A DNA stretch of 64,000 nucleotides from Pelolinea submarina (GCF_003966975.1 NZ_AP018437.1:3348001-3412000), one strand, 5' to 3'. Shown: positions 1 through 8,971, counted from the stretch's first letter. Program-made: numbers and translations. Notes: generated by a model from the sequence alone, not told the origin.

Positions 1-329
1 TCCGTGATTACGGTTTTTCACGAGAGGAACTGATTTTCGACCGGCAGGAAAACCTGCCGCTTGAATACGATCCCAAAGAAGCTTGGGCCAGGCAGTGCCT
101 CAGCGATCATCCGTTGGAGGTCAACCGCGCCAGCCGTGAAGAACTGCTGCGCGTGCCGGGCATCGGCCCCAAGGGCGTCCAGGCCATCCTGAAAGCACGC
201 CGCTGGCATACCCTGCGCGATTTAAGCTGCCTGGCACGGATCGGCGTGAATACCCGCCGCGCCGGAGACTACCTTTTACTGGACGGCAGCCGGGCGCCGC
301 GCCAACTTTGCCTGTTTCCGATGGACTGA
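1..329 (+). CDS. C-terminal part of radical SAM protein with helix-hairpin-helix (partial)
   Basis: The frame is open from the window edge (first whole codon at base 3) to a TGA at 327-329, so the 5' part lies outside. The visible 108 residues start with RDYGFSREEL and contain a helix-hairpin-helix motif, RVPGIGPKGVQAIL, typical of non-specific DNA binding. A segment like PLEYDPKEAWA before an HhH motif resembles the tail of the putative DNA modification/repair radical SAM proteins. The radical SAM core cannot be seen here, so the family call rests on the tail alone. Confidence 0.6.
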   Translation, partial: RDYGFSREELIFDRQENLPLEYDPKEAWARQCLSDHPLEVNRASREELLRVPGIGPKGVQAILKARRWHTLRDLSCLARIGVNTRRAGDYLLLDGSRAPRQLCLFPMD

Positions 330-391
330 CACAGTCATATTTTTCACTTTGGGATATAATTTTGCATAATGGTTGTAGGGACAACATGACA

Positions 392-414
392 TCTTGCTCA
401 ATACTTGAGCAAGA
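392..414. promoter_or_regulatory. 23-bp perfect palindrome upstream of the Gfo/Idh operon
   Basis: Ten-base arms TCTTGCTCAA and TTGAGCAAGA flank a TAC centre. The site lies 119 bases before the first oxidoreductase start and 63 bases after the previous stop. No T-run follows, so it is less like a terminator than an operator for an unseen regulator of the sugar operon. It could also fold as a leader hairpin. Confidence 0.35.
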
Positions 415-532
415 CAGGCGAATGAGATTGCATGAATTTCGCCATTTTTTACCCAAATTCTGATATATTGGAAAAGATTATTAATATTCAACCATTAATA
501 CATTAACGAGAAAAGAATGGAGCGTTGAAGGT

Positions 533-1675
533 ATGACAAAGGATTCCGTACAGGTTGGGTTGGTAGGATTGGGTTTCATCGGCAAGATTCACGCACATGC
601 GTATCAAGCCATTCCTTATTGCTTTGGCAAAAACGAAGTTCAGGCAGATTTGCGCGCGCTGCTGCGCACGCACGTCGGCGGTGATGTTGAATTGCTGCGC
701 AGTTTGGGCAGTCCTTTTGAAACCGCGCAGCCCCAGGAGTTCATCAATCAAGACCTCGACATGGTAGATGTCTGCTCCCCCAACTACCTGCACCCTGAAC
801 ACGTCAAACTGGCACTGGAAAAAGGCAAACACGTCTATTGCGAAAAGCCGTTGGGAGCGAATTTGGCGCAGGCGCGCGAGCTGGCCGAGGCTGCCGAAAA
901 AGCCGGCGTACTCACCCATTCCGCTTTTACCATGCGCTATTATCCCGCCGCCCAGCAAGCCAAACGCATCCTGGCAGCCGGTGTATTGGGAGAGATCTAC
1001 AACTTCCGCGCATACCTGTTCCACAACAGCTACATGGATCCTCAGCGGCCCACTTCCTGGCGCTTGCAGAAATCCGTATCCGGCGGCGGCGCGCTGACCG
1101 ACCTGGGCGTGCACAGCATCGACCTGGTGCGCTATCTGCTGGGAGACGCCAAATGGGTGCAGTGCCGCACACGCACCTTCATCACCCAGCGCCCCAAGAG
1201 CGCCGGCAGCACGGAAATGGTGCCGGTGGACGTGGACGATTGGGCGCTGTGCATACTGGAATTGGAAAACGGCGCGCGCGGCTCCATTGAAACCACACGC
1301 ATGTGCGGCGGCGTAAGCGATACCTCGCGCGTGCAAATATTTGGCAGCGAGGGCAGCCTGGAAGTTGACTTCATGAACCCCATGCAGGTCTCGCTCTATG
1401 ATCGCAAACGCGCCCAGACTGTGGTCGGTCCGATGGATTTTCCGCTGGCAGACGGCCAACGCGCACTGAAAGACATCTATCCGCCGGCGAAATTGTCCAT
1501 GGGATCATTTATCGACACCCATTTCGCCAGCATCATGGATTTCCTGCACTGCATCAAAGAAAACAAACCTTCCCCGGCCGGCTTCAGCGAATCACTTAAA
1601 GCGCAGGAAGTTTTAGAAGCCGCTTATTTATCCGCCGATCGAAACGGAGAGACCATCGCTCTCCCATTGGCATAG
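533..1675 (+). CDS. Gfo/Idh/MocA family NAD(P)-dependent oxidoreductase
   Basis: A 380-residue cytosolic dehydrogenase of the glucose-fructose oxidoreductase/inositol dehydrogenase family. The N-terminal Rossmann fold has the dinucleotide motif G12-L-G14-F-I-G17. The EKP motif (residues 104-106) supplies the usual catalytic Lys, and GGALTDLGVHSIDL carries Asp190, His194 and Asp197 of the active site. It is first in a plus-strand run; the next gene starts 8 bases after its stop and is a second member of the family, followed by gluconokinase. This suggests oxidation of a sugar or polyol, but the substrate cannot be read from the sequence. Confidence 0.9.
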   Translation: MTKDSVQVGLVGLGFIGKIHAHAYQAIPYCFGKNEVQADLRALLRTHVGGDVELLRSLGSPFETAQPQEFINQDLDMVDVCSPNYLHPEHVKLALEKGKHVYCEKPLGANLAQARELAEAAEKAGVLTHSAFTMRYYPAAQQAKRILAAGVLGEIYNFRAYLFHNSYMDPQRPTSWRLQKSVSGGGALTDLGVHSIDLVRYLLGDAKWVQCRTRTFITQRPKSAGSTEMVPVDVDDWALCILELENGARGSIETTRMCGGVSDTSRVQIFGSEGSLEVDFMNPMQVSLYDRKRAQTVVGPMDFPLADGQRALKDIYPPAKLSMGSFIDTHFASIMDFLHCIKENKPSPAGFSESLKAQEVLEAAYLSADRNGETIALPLA

Positions 1676-1683
1676 GAGATCAG

Positions 1684-2670
1684 ATGAGTATAAAAATCGC
1701 TATTATCGGAGCCGGTGGAATCGCCGAACGGGCTTACTTCCCCATATTGGTGCAAAAACCGGATGTAGAAATTGTCAGCCTGTACAGCCGCACCCAGGCC
1801 ACCCTGGATAGAATTACCAGCCAGTGGAAAATCGACTACACCACCACCGATATGCACGCCGTACTTGACAGCCGCCCGCAGGCCGCTTTTGTGCTTTCCT
1901 CCAATCACAGCCATTTCGACATCTGCAAACTGATGCTGGAAAACAATATTGACCTGTATGTGGAAAAACCGCTGGCTACCTCCGCCGCCCAGGCAGAAAC
2001 ACTGGCAGCGCTGGCAGACGAGCACAAATGTGTCATGGAGGTGGCTTTCAACCGCCGCTACGCGTTATTGTATAAAAAAGCCAAGGAAATCTTCGAAGGG
2101 CACACCATTCAAACCGCCCTGGTGCAGAAACACCGCCCGGAAAGCCCGCACGTCAACCTGTTCAATCAATACCTGGACGATACCATTCACCAGATTGACT
2201 TGATGCGCTATTACGGCGGCGAGCTGGAAGCGCTTTCCACACACTACTCCACCCTGAACAACCACCTGATCGGCGCGGTCAGCATTGCCCGCACGCCCGA
2301 AGGCGGTCTGGTTACACTGGTCAACAACCTGCAGGCAGGCGCCTGGCAGGAAAGCGTCACGCTGCACGGCGACGGTATGACCGTGCATGTGGATGCCTTC
2401 CGTGAGCTGCGTATCCGCTACGGCGACCACGAAGAGGTCTACGGCACCGACCGGGCCGGCAAGTGGATCCCCGGGCTGCGCGAACGCGGTTTCGAAGGCG
2501 AAATTCTGCACTTTCTGGACTGCGTGCAAACGCGCCAGCGACCCATGACCGACGCCTGGGAAGCGGTCAAGACACAGAAATTCATGGAGGACCTGGTTGT
2601 GGCCTCCGGCGACCCGCTTTCCTCACCCGATAACAGTTGGGACAAAGTCGACCGCTGGGGAGACAGCTAA
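1684..2670 (+). CDS. Gfo/Idh/MocA family oxidoreductase (second copy)
   Basis: A 328-residue protein with a Rossmann motif GAGGIAE (residues 9-15), the EKP motif at 94-96, and the active-site segment DDTIHQIDL with His169 and Asp172. It is shorter than and divergent from its upstream neighbour, so it is not a recent duplicate. An AGGAG ribosome-binding site sits 5 bases before the ATG. Paired Gfo/Idh enzymes in one operon often do successive or alternative steps on a sugar acid or inositol-like compound. The gluconokinase that follows points to a gluconate-type product, by inference only. Confidence 0.88.
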   Translation: MSIKIAIIGAGGIAERAYFPILVQKPDVEIVSLYSRTQATLDRITSQWKIDYTTTDMHAVLDSRPQAAFVLSSNHSHFDICKLMLENNIDLYVEKPLATSAAQAETLAALADEHKCVMEVAFNRRYALLYKKAKEIFEGHTIQTALVQKHRPESPHVNLFNQYLDDTIHQIDLMRYYGGELEALSTHYSTLNNHLIGAVSIARTPEGGLVTLVNNLQAGAWQESVTLHGDGMTVHVDAFRELRIRYGDHEEVYGTDRAGKWIPGLRERGFEGEILHFLDCVQTRQRPMTDAWEAVKTQKFMEDLVVASGDPLSSPDNSWDKVDRWGDS

Positions 2671-2706
2671 ACCAAATCCTGTTGATTGTCAACGAGAGCC
2701 AAATTT

Positions 2707-3222
2707 ATGCCGGATAATCCTCCCTGTCAATTCACAGCCGTGATCCTGATGGGGGTATCCGGCAGCGGTAAAACCACCATCGGCCAGTTGCTGGCCGCTC
2801 AATCCGGTTGTGATTTCATCGAGGGGGATGATTACCACCCGCCGAAGAACGTTTTTAAAATGGCCAACGGCATTCCCCTGTCAGACGCCGACCGGCAGCC
2901 ATGGCTGACAAGCCTGCATGAAGTTCTATATGCGCATGCGCAAACACAGCGCTCCGTTCTGCTGGCCTGCTCCGCTCTCAAGCAGAACTACCGCCAAACA
3001 CTTGCAGCGGGAATCCCCAACACTCATTTCATTTATCTCAAAGGAGATTACGGCTTGATCGCGCAGCGCCTGGCGGAGCGCCCAAATCATTATATGAAAG
3101 CCGGCATGCTGGCCAGCCAGTTCGAGACATTGCAGGAACCCGAAGACGCACTGGTGGTGGATATCGCCCAAAGCCCGCAGATTATATGCCGTATCGTCCG
3201 GGAATATCTGGACCGAGATTGA
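2707..3222 (+). CDS. gntK: Gluconokinase
   Basis: A 171-residue kinase that phosphorylates D-gluconate to 6-phosphogluconate with ATP. The P-loop GVSGSGKT lies near residues 16-23, followed by the family motif EGDDYHPPKNVFKM and later LACSALKQNYR. The length is normal for GntK. The ATG at 2707 is preferred; an in-frame TTG at 2686 would add seven residues before the conserved part. It follows two sugar oxidoreductases by 36 bases. The product feeds 6-phosphogluconate dehydrogenase, which is encoded about 20 kb away at 23474. Confidence 0.9.
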   Translation: MPDNPPCQFTAVILMGVSGSGKTTIGQLLAAQSGCDFIEGDDYHPPKNVFKMANGIPLSDADRQPWLTSLHEVLYAHAQTQRSVLLACSALKQNYRQTLAAGIPNTHFIYLKGDYGLIAQRLAERPNHYMKAGMLASQFETLQEPEDALVVDIAQSPQIICRIVREYLDRD

Positions 3223-3274
3223 TCGAAAACGGTTTCACAGAAATAAACAGGCCTATTTATAGTAAAATCAGCCA

Positions 3275-3967
3275 ATGCCTACAGAAAAAGAAGTTTACGA
3301 TTCCCACGCTGATCGCTATGAACTACTGGTATTCCGCGAAGATTACCAGAAAAACCTGCCCAAATTCATTTCCGAGATCCGTGATTTCCACGACATCGAT
3401 ATTGTGGAGTTGGGCGCCGGCACCGGCCGCCTGACGCGCTTTTTAGCTCGGGACGCCCGGCATGTATATGCCAGCGATTTATCACAGCATATGCTCAGTC
3501 AGGGCAAGCGCATGCTGAGTGCGGATGAAGCCCAGCGCTGCGTGTTGAGCGTGGCGGATATGCGCTGCGTACCTTTCCCGGACAAGTGCGCGGACATGGT
3601 CATCGCCGGATGGAGCTTCTGCTACCTGGCTGTATGGGGTGAGGACCGCTGGCAGGAGGAATTGGAAGCCGGCTTGGCGGAAGCGCGGCGCGTGCTGCGC
3701 CCGGGCGGCGTGATCATCCTGCTGGAGAATTTCGGCACCGGTTTTAAAGAACCTGCGCCCCCGCCGCATCTGAACGGCTACTTTGATTACCTCAAATCCA
3801 AAGGCTTTCAGTCCAATTGGCTGCGCACGGATTACCAATTTGAATCCATGCAGGAAGCCGCCGAACTTTCCGATTTCTTCTTTGGCGGCGAGTTGGCCGA
3901 AAAAGTCAAAACCAATCAATGGACCATCCTACCGGAATGCACCGGCATTCTCTGGCTTAAACTCTAA
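3275..3967 (+). CDS. Class I SAM-dependent methyltransferase
   Basis: A 230-residue soluble protein. Motif I of the Rossmann-like methyltransferase fold, VELGAGTGRLTRFLA, is at residues 44-58. The acidic end of strand 2 is YASDLS, a post-I region SVADMRCVPFPDKCADMV follows, and then ARRVLRPGGVIILLE. These features place it among Methyltransf_11-type enzymes. The substrate is unknown. It starts 52 bases after gluconokinase and may have its own promoter, since the gap is AT-rich. Confidence 0.85.
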   Translation: MPTEKEVYDSHADRYELLVFREDYQKNLPKFISEIRDFHDIDIVELGAGTGRLTRFLARDARHVYASDLSQHMLSQGKRMLSADEAQRCVLSVADMRCVPFPDKCADMVIAGWSFCYLAVWGEDRWQEELEAGLAEARRVLRPGGVIILLENFGTGFKEPAPPPHLNGYFDYLKSKGFQSNWLRTDYQFESMQEAAELSDFFFGGELAEKVKTNQWTILPECTGILWLKL

Positions 3968-4140
3968 GCTGTCCTGATTTTCAGGATCAACACGACCAGA
4001 ACCACTTGTCAAACGGGTGGTTTGTCCTGAGGCTATAAGCGTGTAATACGGGCCAGCGCTAAAAAACGTTGGCTTTCACTTTCGTTCAAGCCATCTCGCC
4101 TTCACCATTACACTTTTTTCTTTGCCCCCTCTCTTATTTT

Positions 4141-4304
4141 GTCATCGCGAGGAGCTTGCCCGCGGGTTTTTCCGCGGGTAAGCGACGTGGCGATCTCAGT
4201 TCCCTATTTATATTTCACCATTCTCTCCCAGCTTTTCTCAACCTCGTTTATTGTCTGACCCACAGCTGAGATTGCTTCGCCCGCTTTCGCGGGCTCGCAA
4301 TGAC
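4141..4304. repeat. Inverted pair of palindromic intergenic repeats
   Basis: The stretch 3968-4498 has no convincing gene. It holds two related elements in opposite orientation. The first (4141-4199) begins GTCATCGCGAGGAGC and ends GGCGATCTCAG. The second (4266-4304) begins CTGAGATTGCTTCGCCCGC and ends CTCGCAATGAC. Each contains an inner GC-rich palindrome. Similar pieces recur at 47087-47164 and 47356-47396, so this is a dispersed small repeat family, perhaps REP or MITE-like. Confidence 0.6.
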
Positions 4305-4441
4305 AGTTTCTTTATTATTGCCTTGTAACCTGTATTGTCGTTATTTTCAATAAACTTCGGTATATCTCTTCGTCTTACACCCGCTTAGCGTATGGTTTTT
4401 TGTTTCTATCTCTTCGCTAACTCAACTGACCTAAGTCAACA

Positions 4442-4469
4442 AAAAGCTCCCTTCAAGAAGGGAGCTTTT
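4442..4469. terminator. Bidirectional rho-independent terminator
   Basis: A 13-base perfect stem, AAAAGCTCCCTTC against GAAGGGAGCTTTT, with a 2-base centre. On the minus strand it sits 30 bases after the stop of the small membrane protein gene and is followed by a T-run. Confidence 0.8.
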
Positions 4470-4498
4470 CTATAATACATTAATAAATTAGAGATTAT

Positions 4499-4669
4499 TT
4501 AGAAACCTTTCATGGATACGCCCAGCCACAACAGGACAAAGGCCACCACAACAAACCAGAAATAATATGCAGAAACGAAGGGGATGCTAACAAAGGAACC
4601 GAGCAAACCCAAAACCGCTAAGACGGTTGCAATCCAGTACACATTTTTGGTGGGGGGAGTGAGTTTCAT
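4499..4669 (-). CDS. 56-residue membrane protein
   Basis: A small gene with all the signs of a real one. It has an ATG with AAAGGAG six to seven bases upstream, 56 codons, a TAA stop, and its own terminator. The protein starts MKLTPPTKNVYW and has two hydrophobic helices: residues about 11-31 (IATVLAVLGLLGSFVSIPFV) and 34-52 (AYYFWFVVVAFVLLWLGVS). It ends in MKGF. No known family is recognised. It is divergent from the B3/B4 gene at 4817. Confidence 0.75.
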   Translation of the reverse strand: MKLTPPTKNVYWIATVLAVLGLLGSFVSIPFVSAYYFWFVVVAFVLLWLGVSMKGF

Positions 4670-4816
4670 AATTTATCTCCTTTCTTTATGATTTGTATAA
4701 CTATATTAACATTATTATTTACAAAAAGATACCCGTTTTAACAATAATTAATAAAATTCTATGAATTTAATCCGTATGGGGTATATTTAACCAGAAATCC
4801 TGTCTGGAGGAAAAAC

Positions 4817-5491
4817 ATGAGCGCTTACCCCATATCCATTTCCGATGCCTTTCACCAAATCTATCCAAACGCGGCTGTAGGAATTCTGATCCTGGAAAAT
4901 GTAAACAACCCGAAAAGCTGCTCGCTGCTGGACGAGCAGAAAACCGCGCTGGAGAAATCACTGCGAGAGGCTTACCCGGATAAGGCTGTGCTGCGCAGCC
5001 TGCCAACTTTGCAAGCTTATGCTGCCTACTATAAACGCTTCAAAAAAAGTTATCATGTCCTGGCGCAGTTGGAATCGGTCATCTTCAACGGCCGCTCGCT
5101 GCCCAATACCGCCGCGCTGGTGGAAGCCATGTTCATGGCGGAATTGAAGAACATGCTGCTGACTGCCGGGCATGATCTCGACAGTTTGCAGCTGCCCGTG
5201 ATGATCGGCTGCGCGCAGAGAGAATTGCACTACACAACTATGAGCGGAAGTGAACAGATCCTGAAGAAGGACGACATGTACATGGCCGACAGCCAGGGCA
5301 TCATCTCCAGCGTGATCTATGGGCCGGACAACCGCACCCGCATCCGCGAAGAAACACAACGAGCTTTATTTGTGGTTTACGCACCGGAGGGAATACAACG
5401 GGCACAAATTGAAGAGCACTTCATGGATATCCAGGCATTCATTCGCCTATTTGCGCCTGAAACCAGCCTGGTCCAGCTGGATATCCTATAA
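4817..5491 (+). CDS. B3/B4 tRNA-binding domain protein
   Basis: A 224-residue soluble protein resembling the B3/B4 domain found in the phenylalanyl-tRNA synthetase beta subunit and in stand-alone proteins of COG3382. Supporting segments are SLPTLQAYAAYYKRFKKSYH and SLPNTAALVEAMFMAELKNM. Stand-alone copies are suspected of tRNA editing or quality control, but the role is not settled. The ATG has GGAGG upstream. The gene stands alone between two divergent neighbours. Confidence 0.75.
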   Translation: MSAYPISISDAFHQIYPNAAVGILILENVNNPKSCSLLDEQKTALEKSLREAYPDKAVLRSLPTLQAYAAYYKRFKKSYHVLAQLESVIFNGRSLPNTAALVEAMFMAELKNMLLTAGHDLDSLQLPVMIGCAQRELHYTTMSGSEQILKKDDMYMADSQGIISSVIYGPDNRTRIREETQRALFVVYAPEGIQRAQIEEHFMDIQAFIRLFAPETSLVQLDIL

Positions 5492-5509
5492 AGCGGCTTT
5501 TAAATCAGT

Positions 5510-5536
5510 AAAGGCGATAATCCAATTACCGCCTTT
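5510..5536. terminator. Hairpin between convergent genes
   Basis: AAAGGCG and CGCCTTT arms extend inwards as TAAT/ATTA with one mismatch. It lies between the convergent B3/B4 and cold-shock genes and may stop transcription from both sides. There is no long T-run. Confidence 0.5.
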
Positions 5537-5553
5537 ATATGTTTGCTTGTTGG

Positions 5554-5766
5554 TTAGCTTACAAGGATTACTTCGGAAGCCTGAGGGCCTTTGTCGCCCT
5601 GAGTGACAACGAATTCAACTCGCTGTCCTTCTTCCAGAGAGCGGTAACCGTCAGCAAGGATAGCACTGTAATGGACAAAGACATCTTCGCCGTTATCACG
5701 AGCTATGAAACCATAGCCTTTTGAGCCATTGAACCATTTCACGGTGCCCTGTTCTTTTTCGGACAT
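5554..5766 (-). CDS. csp: Cold-shock domain protein
   Basis: A 70-residue single-stranded nucleic-acid-binding protein of the CspA family. RNP1 is KGYGFI (residues 16-21) and RNP2 is VFVHY (29-33), after the typical GTVKWFN start. The length is normal for the family. The ATG at 5766 is chosen because AGGAG lies nine bases upstream and [12 protein letters not shown] is the usual N-terminus; the frame is open 14 codons further but without support. Likely an RNA chaperone. The upstream region is AT-rich and unannotated. Confidence 0.93.
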   Translation of the reverse strand: MSEKEQGTVKWFNGSKGYGFIARDNGEDVFVHYSAILADGYRSLEEGQRVEFVVTQGDKGPQASEVILVS

Positions 5767-6020
5767 GATTTGGAACTCCTTTCTTAATATTTTAAAGCTT
5801 GACAACAATTTGGTTCCAAATCAAAAGAACACTTCTTTTTTTCTAGAACTACTTTTACAAGCAATTAATTCTATCACAACCGCAAGGGAAACTCATCATT
5901 ATTTTTTATCCATTTCATCCTATATAAAATTAATCCCTTTTTCCCCCGCGTTTTCGATTGACAAGCTGCATTCCTGCAGGAAAATAGGATCACAGCAAAA
6001 TAATTTATCAGGAGGTAAAA

Positions 6021-6482
6021 ATGGATTACGAAATCAAGTTACTGGACCTGCCTGCCCAACCGGTCCTAATCATGCATGCGGTTCTACCGGTGGAAAAACT
6101 GCCGGAGTTCTTTGGCAAAGCCTTTGGCGGTGTAATGGCCTATCTTGGTGAAATTGGTGAAGCACCAACCGGCATGCCTTTCGGCGCTTATTACAACCTG
6201 GATATGAGTGCGCTGGAAATAGAAGCCGGCTTCCCGGTAGCGCATAAATTACCGGACAGGGGTGAGCTCCTCTGCAAAGAAATCCCGGCCGGAAAATTCG
6301 TGTCCACCGTGCACCGCGGCGCCTATGACACCATGGTACCGGCTTACGAAGCCATGACGGAATGGGCCAAGACTAACCATCTGGAACCCAGCGGTGTAGC
6401 TTATGAATATTACCTAAACGACCCCAGTGCCGATCCTTCCATTGTGGCTGAGACGGAAGTGCGTTTCCCGGTAAAGGAGTAA
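6021..6482 (+). CDS. GyrI-like small-molecule-binding domain protein
   Basis: A 153-residue stand-alone GyrI-like/AraC effector-binding domain. The family pattern is seen in LPAQPVLIMHAVLPVEKLPE, a central PFGAYYN segment, IPAGKFVSTVHRGAYDTM and the end VRFPVKE. Such domains bind small amphipathic molecules or act as hydrolases on them; which one applies here is unknown. A strong GGAGG precedes the ATG. It is followed by a terminator shared with the convergent secreted-protein gene. Confidence 0.8.
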   Translation: MDYEIKLLDLPAQPVLIMHAVLPVEKLPEFFGKAFGGVMAYLGEIGEAPTGMPFGAYYNLDMSALEIEAGFPVAHKLPDRGELLCKEIPAGKFVSTVHRGAYDTMVPAYEAMTEWAKTNHLEPSGVAYEYYLNDPSADPSIVAETEVRFPVKE

Positions 6483-6489
6483 GGATAAA

Positions 6490-6522
6490 AAAAAGACGCC
6501 GATCCAATCGGCGTCTTTTTTA
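6490..6522. terminator. Bidirectional rho-independent terminator
   Basis: A GACGCCGAT/ATCGGCGTC stem with a CCA loop, flanked by six As and six Ts, lies between two convergent genes. Confidence 0.9.
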
Positions 6523-6535
6523 CTTCAGAAGATCA

Positions 6536-7474
6536 TTAGGATGGTTCGGGCTCGGGTGCCGGCGCGGATTTCTTCTTTATCTGCGGCGGTGTTTTATAAC
6601 AACCACCTGTCATTTCCTGCGGCTGGAATCCATTCGCCGACCAACAAGTGCTGTCCATCAGGTTAAGCTGATTGACCGGATAATCGGCGCTGTCCAGGTC
6701 AGGAGAACCGGCCTCTGCGTTGCTGTAGAAATCATTGAAGTCGAACTGGCCAACATCAATCATATTGCCGTTCGCCCAGGCTTTCCAGTAAAATTGGCCG
6801 GGCTCCAACAACGTTTTCTTGATGGCTAATTGGACCACGTTGGGCATGTCCGGGTCGACGCGCTTCCAGGCCAAATCCGCCTGATCGGTCACATCCGCTG
6901 AGAACACAACCGTCTCGTAACCGTCGCCCGCACCCGCATCCGGGATCACCGGCGTGGCGCCGCCCACGTCTTTATTCGCATCCTGCAGGACATTCACATC
7001 AGCGTGATTCCATTCCGTACTGTCGTCGCCGCTGACCCACAACAGGTAATCGCCTTTGAAGTCCTTATCGACATCGAGCTCGACGGCATAGTTGGCCGAG
7101 GGATACCCCACGCTGCCATCCACGTCATTCAATTCGAGCGAGAAATAATAATAAGTGTCATCTTCCGAGACCATGATGCCGACCAGGTCGGTCTCCGGAT
7201 GATATTCCATATCCGTCTGCGTAAAGGGTCGTTCCAGAATACCCAGGCGCAGCGAATCGCCCCAAGCCATTTTTAAATACGAGGTTAAGGAAGTGTCAAT
7301 CTCATCCTTGGTAACCCCTGCGGGTACTGTGGCTGCTGGTGTGGTGCCATCATCTTGTTTAGGTATAGCGGGTGATTGGGTGCTTTCAAAGCCGGGGAAT
7401 GAAAAAGCGCTAAGGAGTAGAATCAAAATGATGGAAGGTATCAACGATTTAATCACTTTTGAAAATCGATTCAT
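6536..7474 (-). CDS. Secreted protein of unknown function
   Basis: A 312-residue protein with an N-terminal signal or anchor (basic MNRFSKVIK, then a hydrophobic run to about residue 26). The body is acidic and rich in aromatic and Asp residues (EDDTYYYFSLELNDVDGS, YAVELDVDKDFKGDYLLW), as in extracellular beta-sandwich domains. The last residues, KKKSAPAPEPEPS, are a charged Pro-rich tail. No lipobox or catalytic motif is recognised, and the function is unknown. It has a plausible ATG and a shared terminator. Confidence 0.7.
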   Translation of the reverse strand: MNRFSKVIKSLIPSIILILLLSAFSFPGFESTQSPAIPKQDDGTTPAATVPAGVTKDEIDTSLTSYLKMAWGDSLRLGILERPFTQTDMEYHPETDLVGIMVSEDDTYYYFSLELNDVDGSVGYPSANYAVELDVDKDFKGDYLLWVSGDDSTEWNHADVNVLQDANKDVGGATPVIPDAGAGDGYETVVFSADVTDQADLAWKRVDPDMPNVVQLAIKKTLLEPGQFYWKAWANGNMIDVGQFDFNDFYSNAEAGSPDLDSADYPVNQLNLMDSTCWSANGFQPQEMTGGCYKTPPQIKKKSAPAPEPEPS

Positions 7475-7675
7475 ACTTACTCTCCTGATTATCGTTTAAA
7501 ATGTTCCACCTCTATTAATATTACAAATATTCGATAAGCACCTCCTTTATATAAATCATTATATAAACTTCGCACGAAGATTTGCTATTAATAATTTATA
7601 TAAGTCCCATCCACCCAATATGTGGATAAGCTCTATTCAGATGCTTCTCTTTCAACTTGCTTAATCGTTAATAAT

Positions 7676-7701
7676 AAAAACCCGCTGATATGCGGGTTTT
7701 T
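7676..7701. terminator. Rho-independent terminator
   Basis: An AAAAACCCGC/GCGGGTTTTT stem with a six-base loop lies 24 bases past the stop of the minus-strand MFS gene. It marks the end of the nucleoside region. Confidence 0.85.
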
Positions 7702-7725
7702 GAAGTAGATTTTATCGAATTGGCT

Positions 7726-8949
7726 CTAACTCTCTCCAGCCTGCGGCTTTATCTTTGTGGGAAAACGGTCCACCAGGAACGGCACAAACAGCAGAGAAGT
7801 CAAGCCGATGGCCGCGTTAATCAGGAAAACGCTTTGGGTAGCCGCGTGGTCAAGCATATACCCCACTACCACACTGCCCAGCGCCGTGATGGAATAAGTA
7901 AAACCCAGGAACAAGCCGTTGGTCAGCGAACGATCCTGCGGGTTGTTTTTCTGAAGCATGGCCATCAAAGTCGGCATCAGCATGAACCCGAATATGCCCA
8001 CCACCGCAATCAACGCCAATTGCCCAATTCCATTTGCGAATATGGTGACGGTGAAAGAAAGGGCAAACCCAAGCAGAGAAATGGCAGTGGTCCACTTTGA
8101 CCCGATGCGATCATACAGGATGCCGCCGATATAATTGCCCACTATCCCCGCGCCAAAATAAGTGGAAACCGCGAATCCGGACATCCACAGACTGCCGCCT
8201 TTTTCAACAATATAGACCGGTAAATAAGCATAGGCACTGGAGCGGATAAACGCATTCGTGATCGAGATACCCACAATCGGGATAAATTGACGCACCAGGT
8301 TTTTGCGGGCGGCACTATCCAATTTGCGCTGCCGGGTTTCTTCGACATGCGGTACAGCTTCCGCCTGGGGCATCTTTCCCCACAATATATACAGTATTAT
8401 GGAAAGCAGTACACCGATTAAAAACAGGTAAGGTATTTTGCTATACGCTCCGCTGGTCAGAATCGCAGTGATCACCAGCGGGCCAACCAGAAAACCGACC
8501 TGCCCGGCAATATTCCAGATGGCTAGAATGCTGCCCAGAGACTTTTCGCTGACCTGGCCGATATCGGCCGGGCCAATGGCATGGTAAAAATAAATGCTCA
8601 GGCCGCCCACAATCAGGACGATAAATAACAGGTAGAAATTAGGAACGAGGGTCAGCGAGCTCATGCACAAGGCAGTGATGGCCGGGGTCAGGAACATATA
8701 CTTGCGAATGTCTTTCTTATCCGCCAGATGGCCCACCAGCGGCATGGTCAGCGCCATCAATTCCATACCCAGGTTCAGAATGCCCGCCTGCACCTTTAGG
8801 AGATGCATCTGTTCGATCAAGACCGGCAGTGTGGGGGCAAAGAACGCTAGGAATAAGTCGTTGGAAAAATGTGCCAGTGAATGGTAAATAGTCCGCAGGA
8901 GCACTACGGGGGAGATTTTGCTTTTGATACCAGTATTTTCGTTTTGCAT
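7726..8949 (-). CDS. MFS transporter
   Basis: A 407-residue membrane protein with about 12 hydrophobic helices and the loop motif GHLADKKDIRKYMFL after helix 2, typical of the major facilitator superfamily. The general pattern resembles the fosmidomycin-resistance type. The ATG at 8949 has AGGA six bases upstream and fits the family; an upstream TTG or ATG would add a non-conserved Cys-rich stretch. It is last on the minus strand of the nucleoside region, so it may carry bases or nucleosides (inferred from position only). A strong hairpin separates it from the gene before it. Confidence 0.8.
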   Translation of the reverse strand: MQNENTGIKSKISPVVLLRTIYHSLAHFSNDLFLAFFAPTLPVLIEQMHLLKVQAGILNLGMELMALTMPLVGHLADKKDIRKYMFLTPAITALCMSSLTLVPNFYLLFIVLIVGGLSIYFYHAIGPADIGQVSEKSLGSILAIWNIAGQVGFLVGPLVITAILTSGAYSKIPYLFLIGVLLSIILYILWGKMPQAEAVPHVEETRQRKLDSAARKNLVRQFIPIVGISITNAFIRSSAYAYLPVYIVEKGGSLWMSGFAVSTYFGAGIVGNYIGGILYDRIGSKWTTAISLLGFALSFTVTIFANGIGQLALIAVVGIFGFMLMPTLMAMLQKNNPQDRSLTNGLFLGFTYSITALGSVVVGYMLDHAATQSVFLINAAIGLTSLLFVPFLVDRFPTKIKPQAGES

Positions 8950-8971
8950 TTGCTTCCTATGTTTTGCATGA

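Noticed and set aside
503-1459. Long open frame on the minus strand opposite the first oxidoreductase
   Set aside because: It is the shadow of a GC-rich gene, with low-complexity Ala/His/Gln text and no family pattern.
4069-4269. 66-codon frame on the plus strand in the intergenic repeat region
   Set aside because: It runs through repeat sequence and has no ribosome-binding site.
6536-7474. Secreted protein as a cellulase-like or DOMON enzyme
   Set aside because: Only the general beta-sandwich character is visible; no catalytic or family motif could be named.
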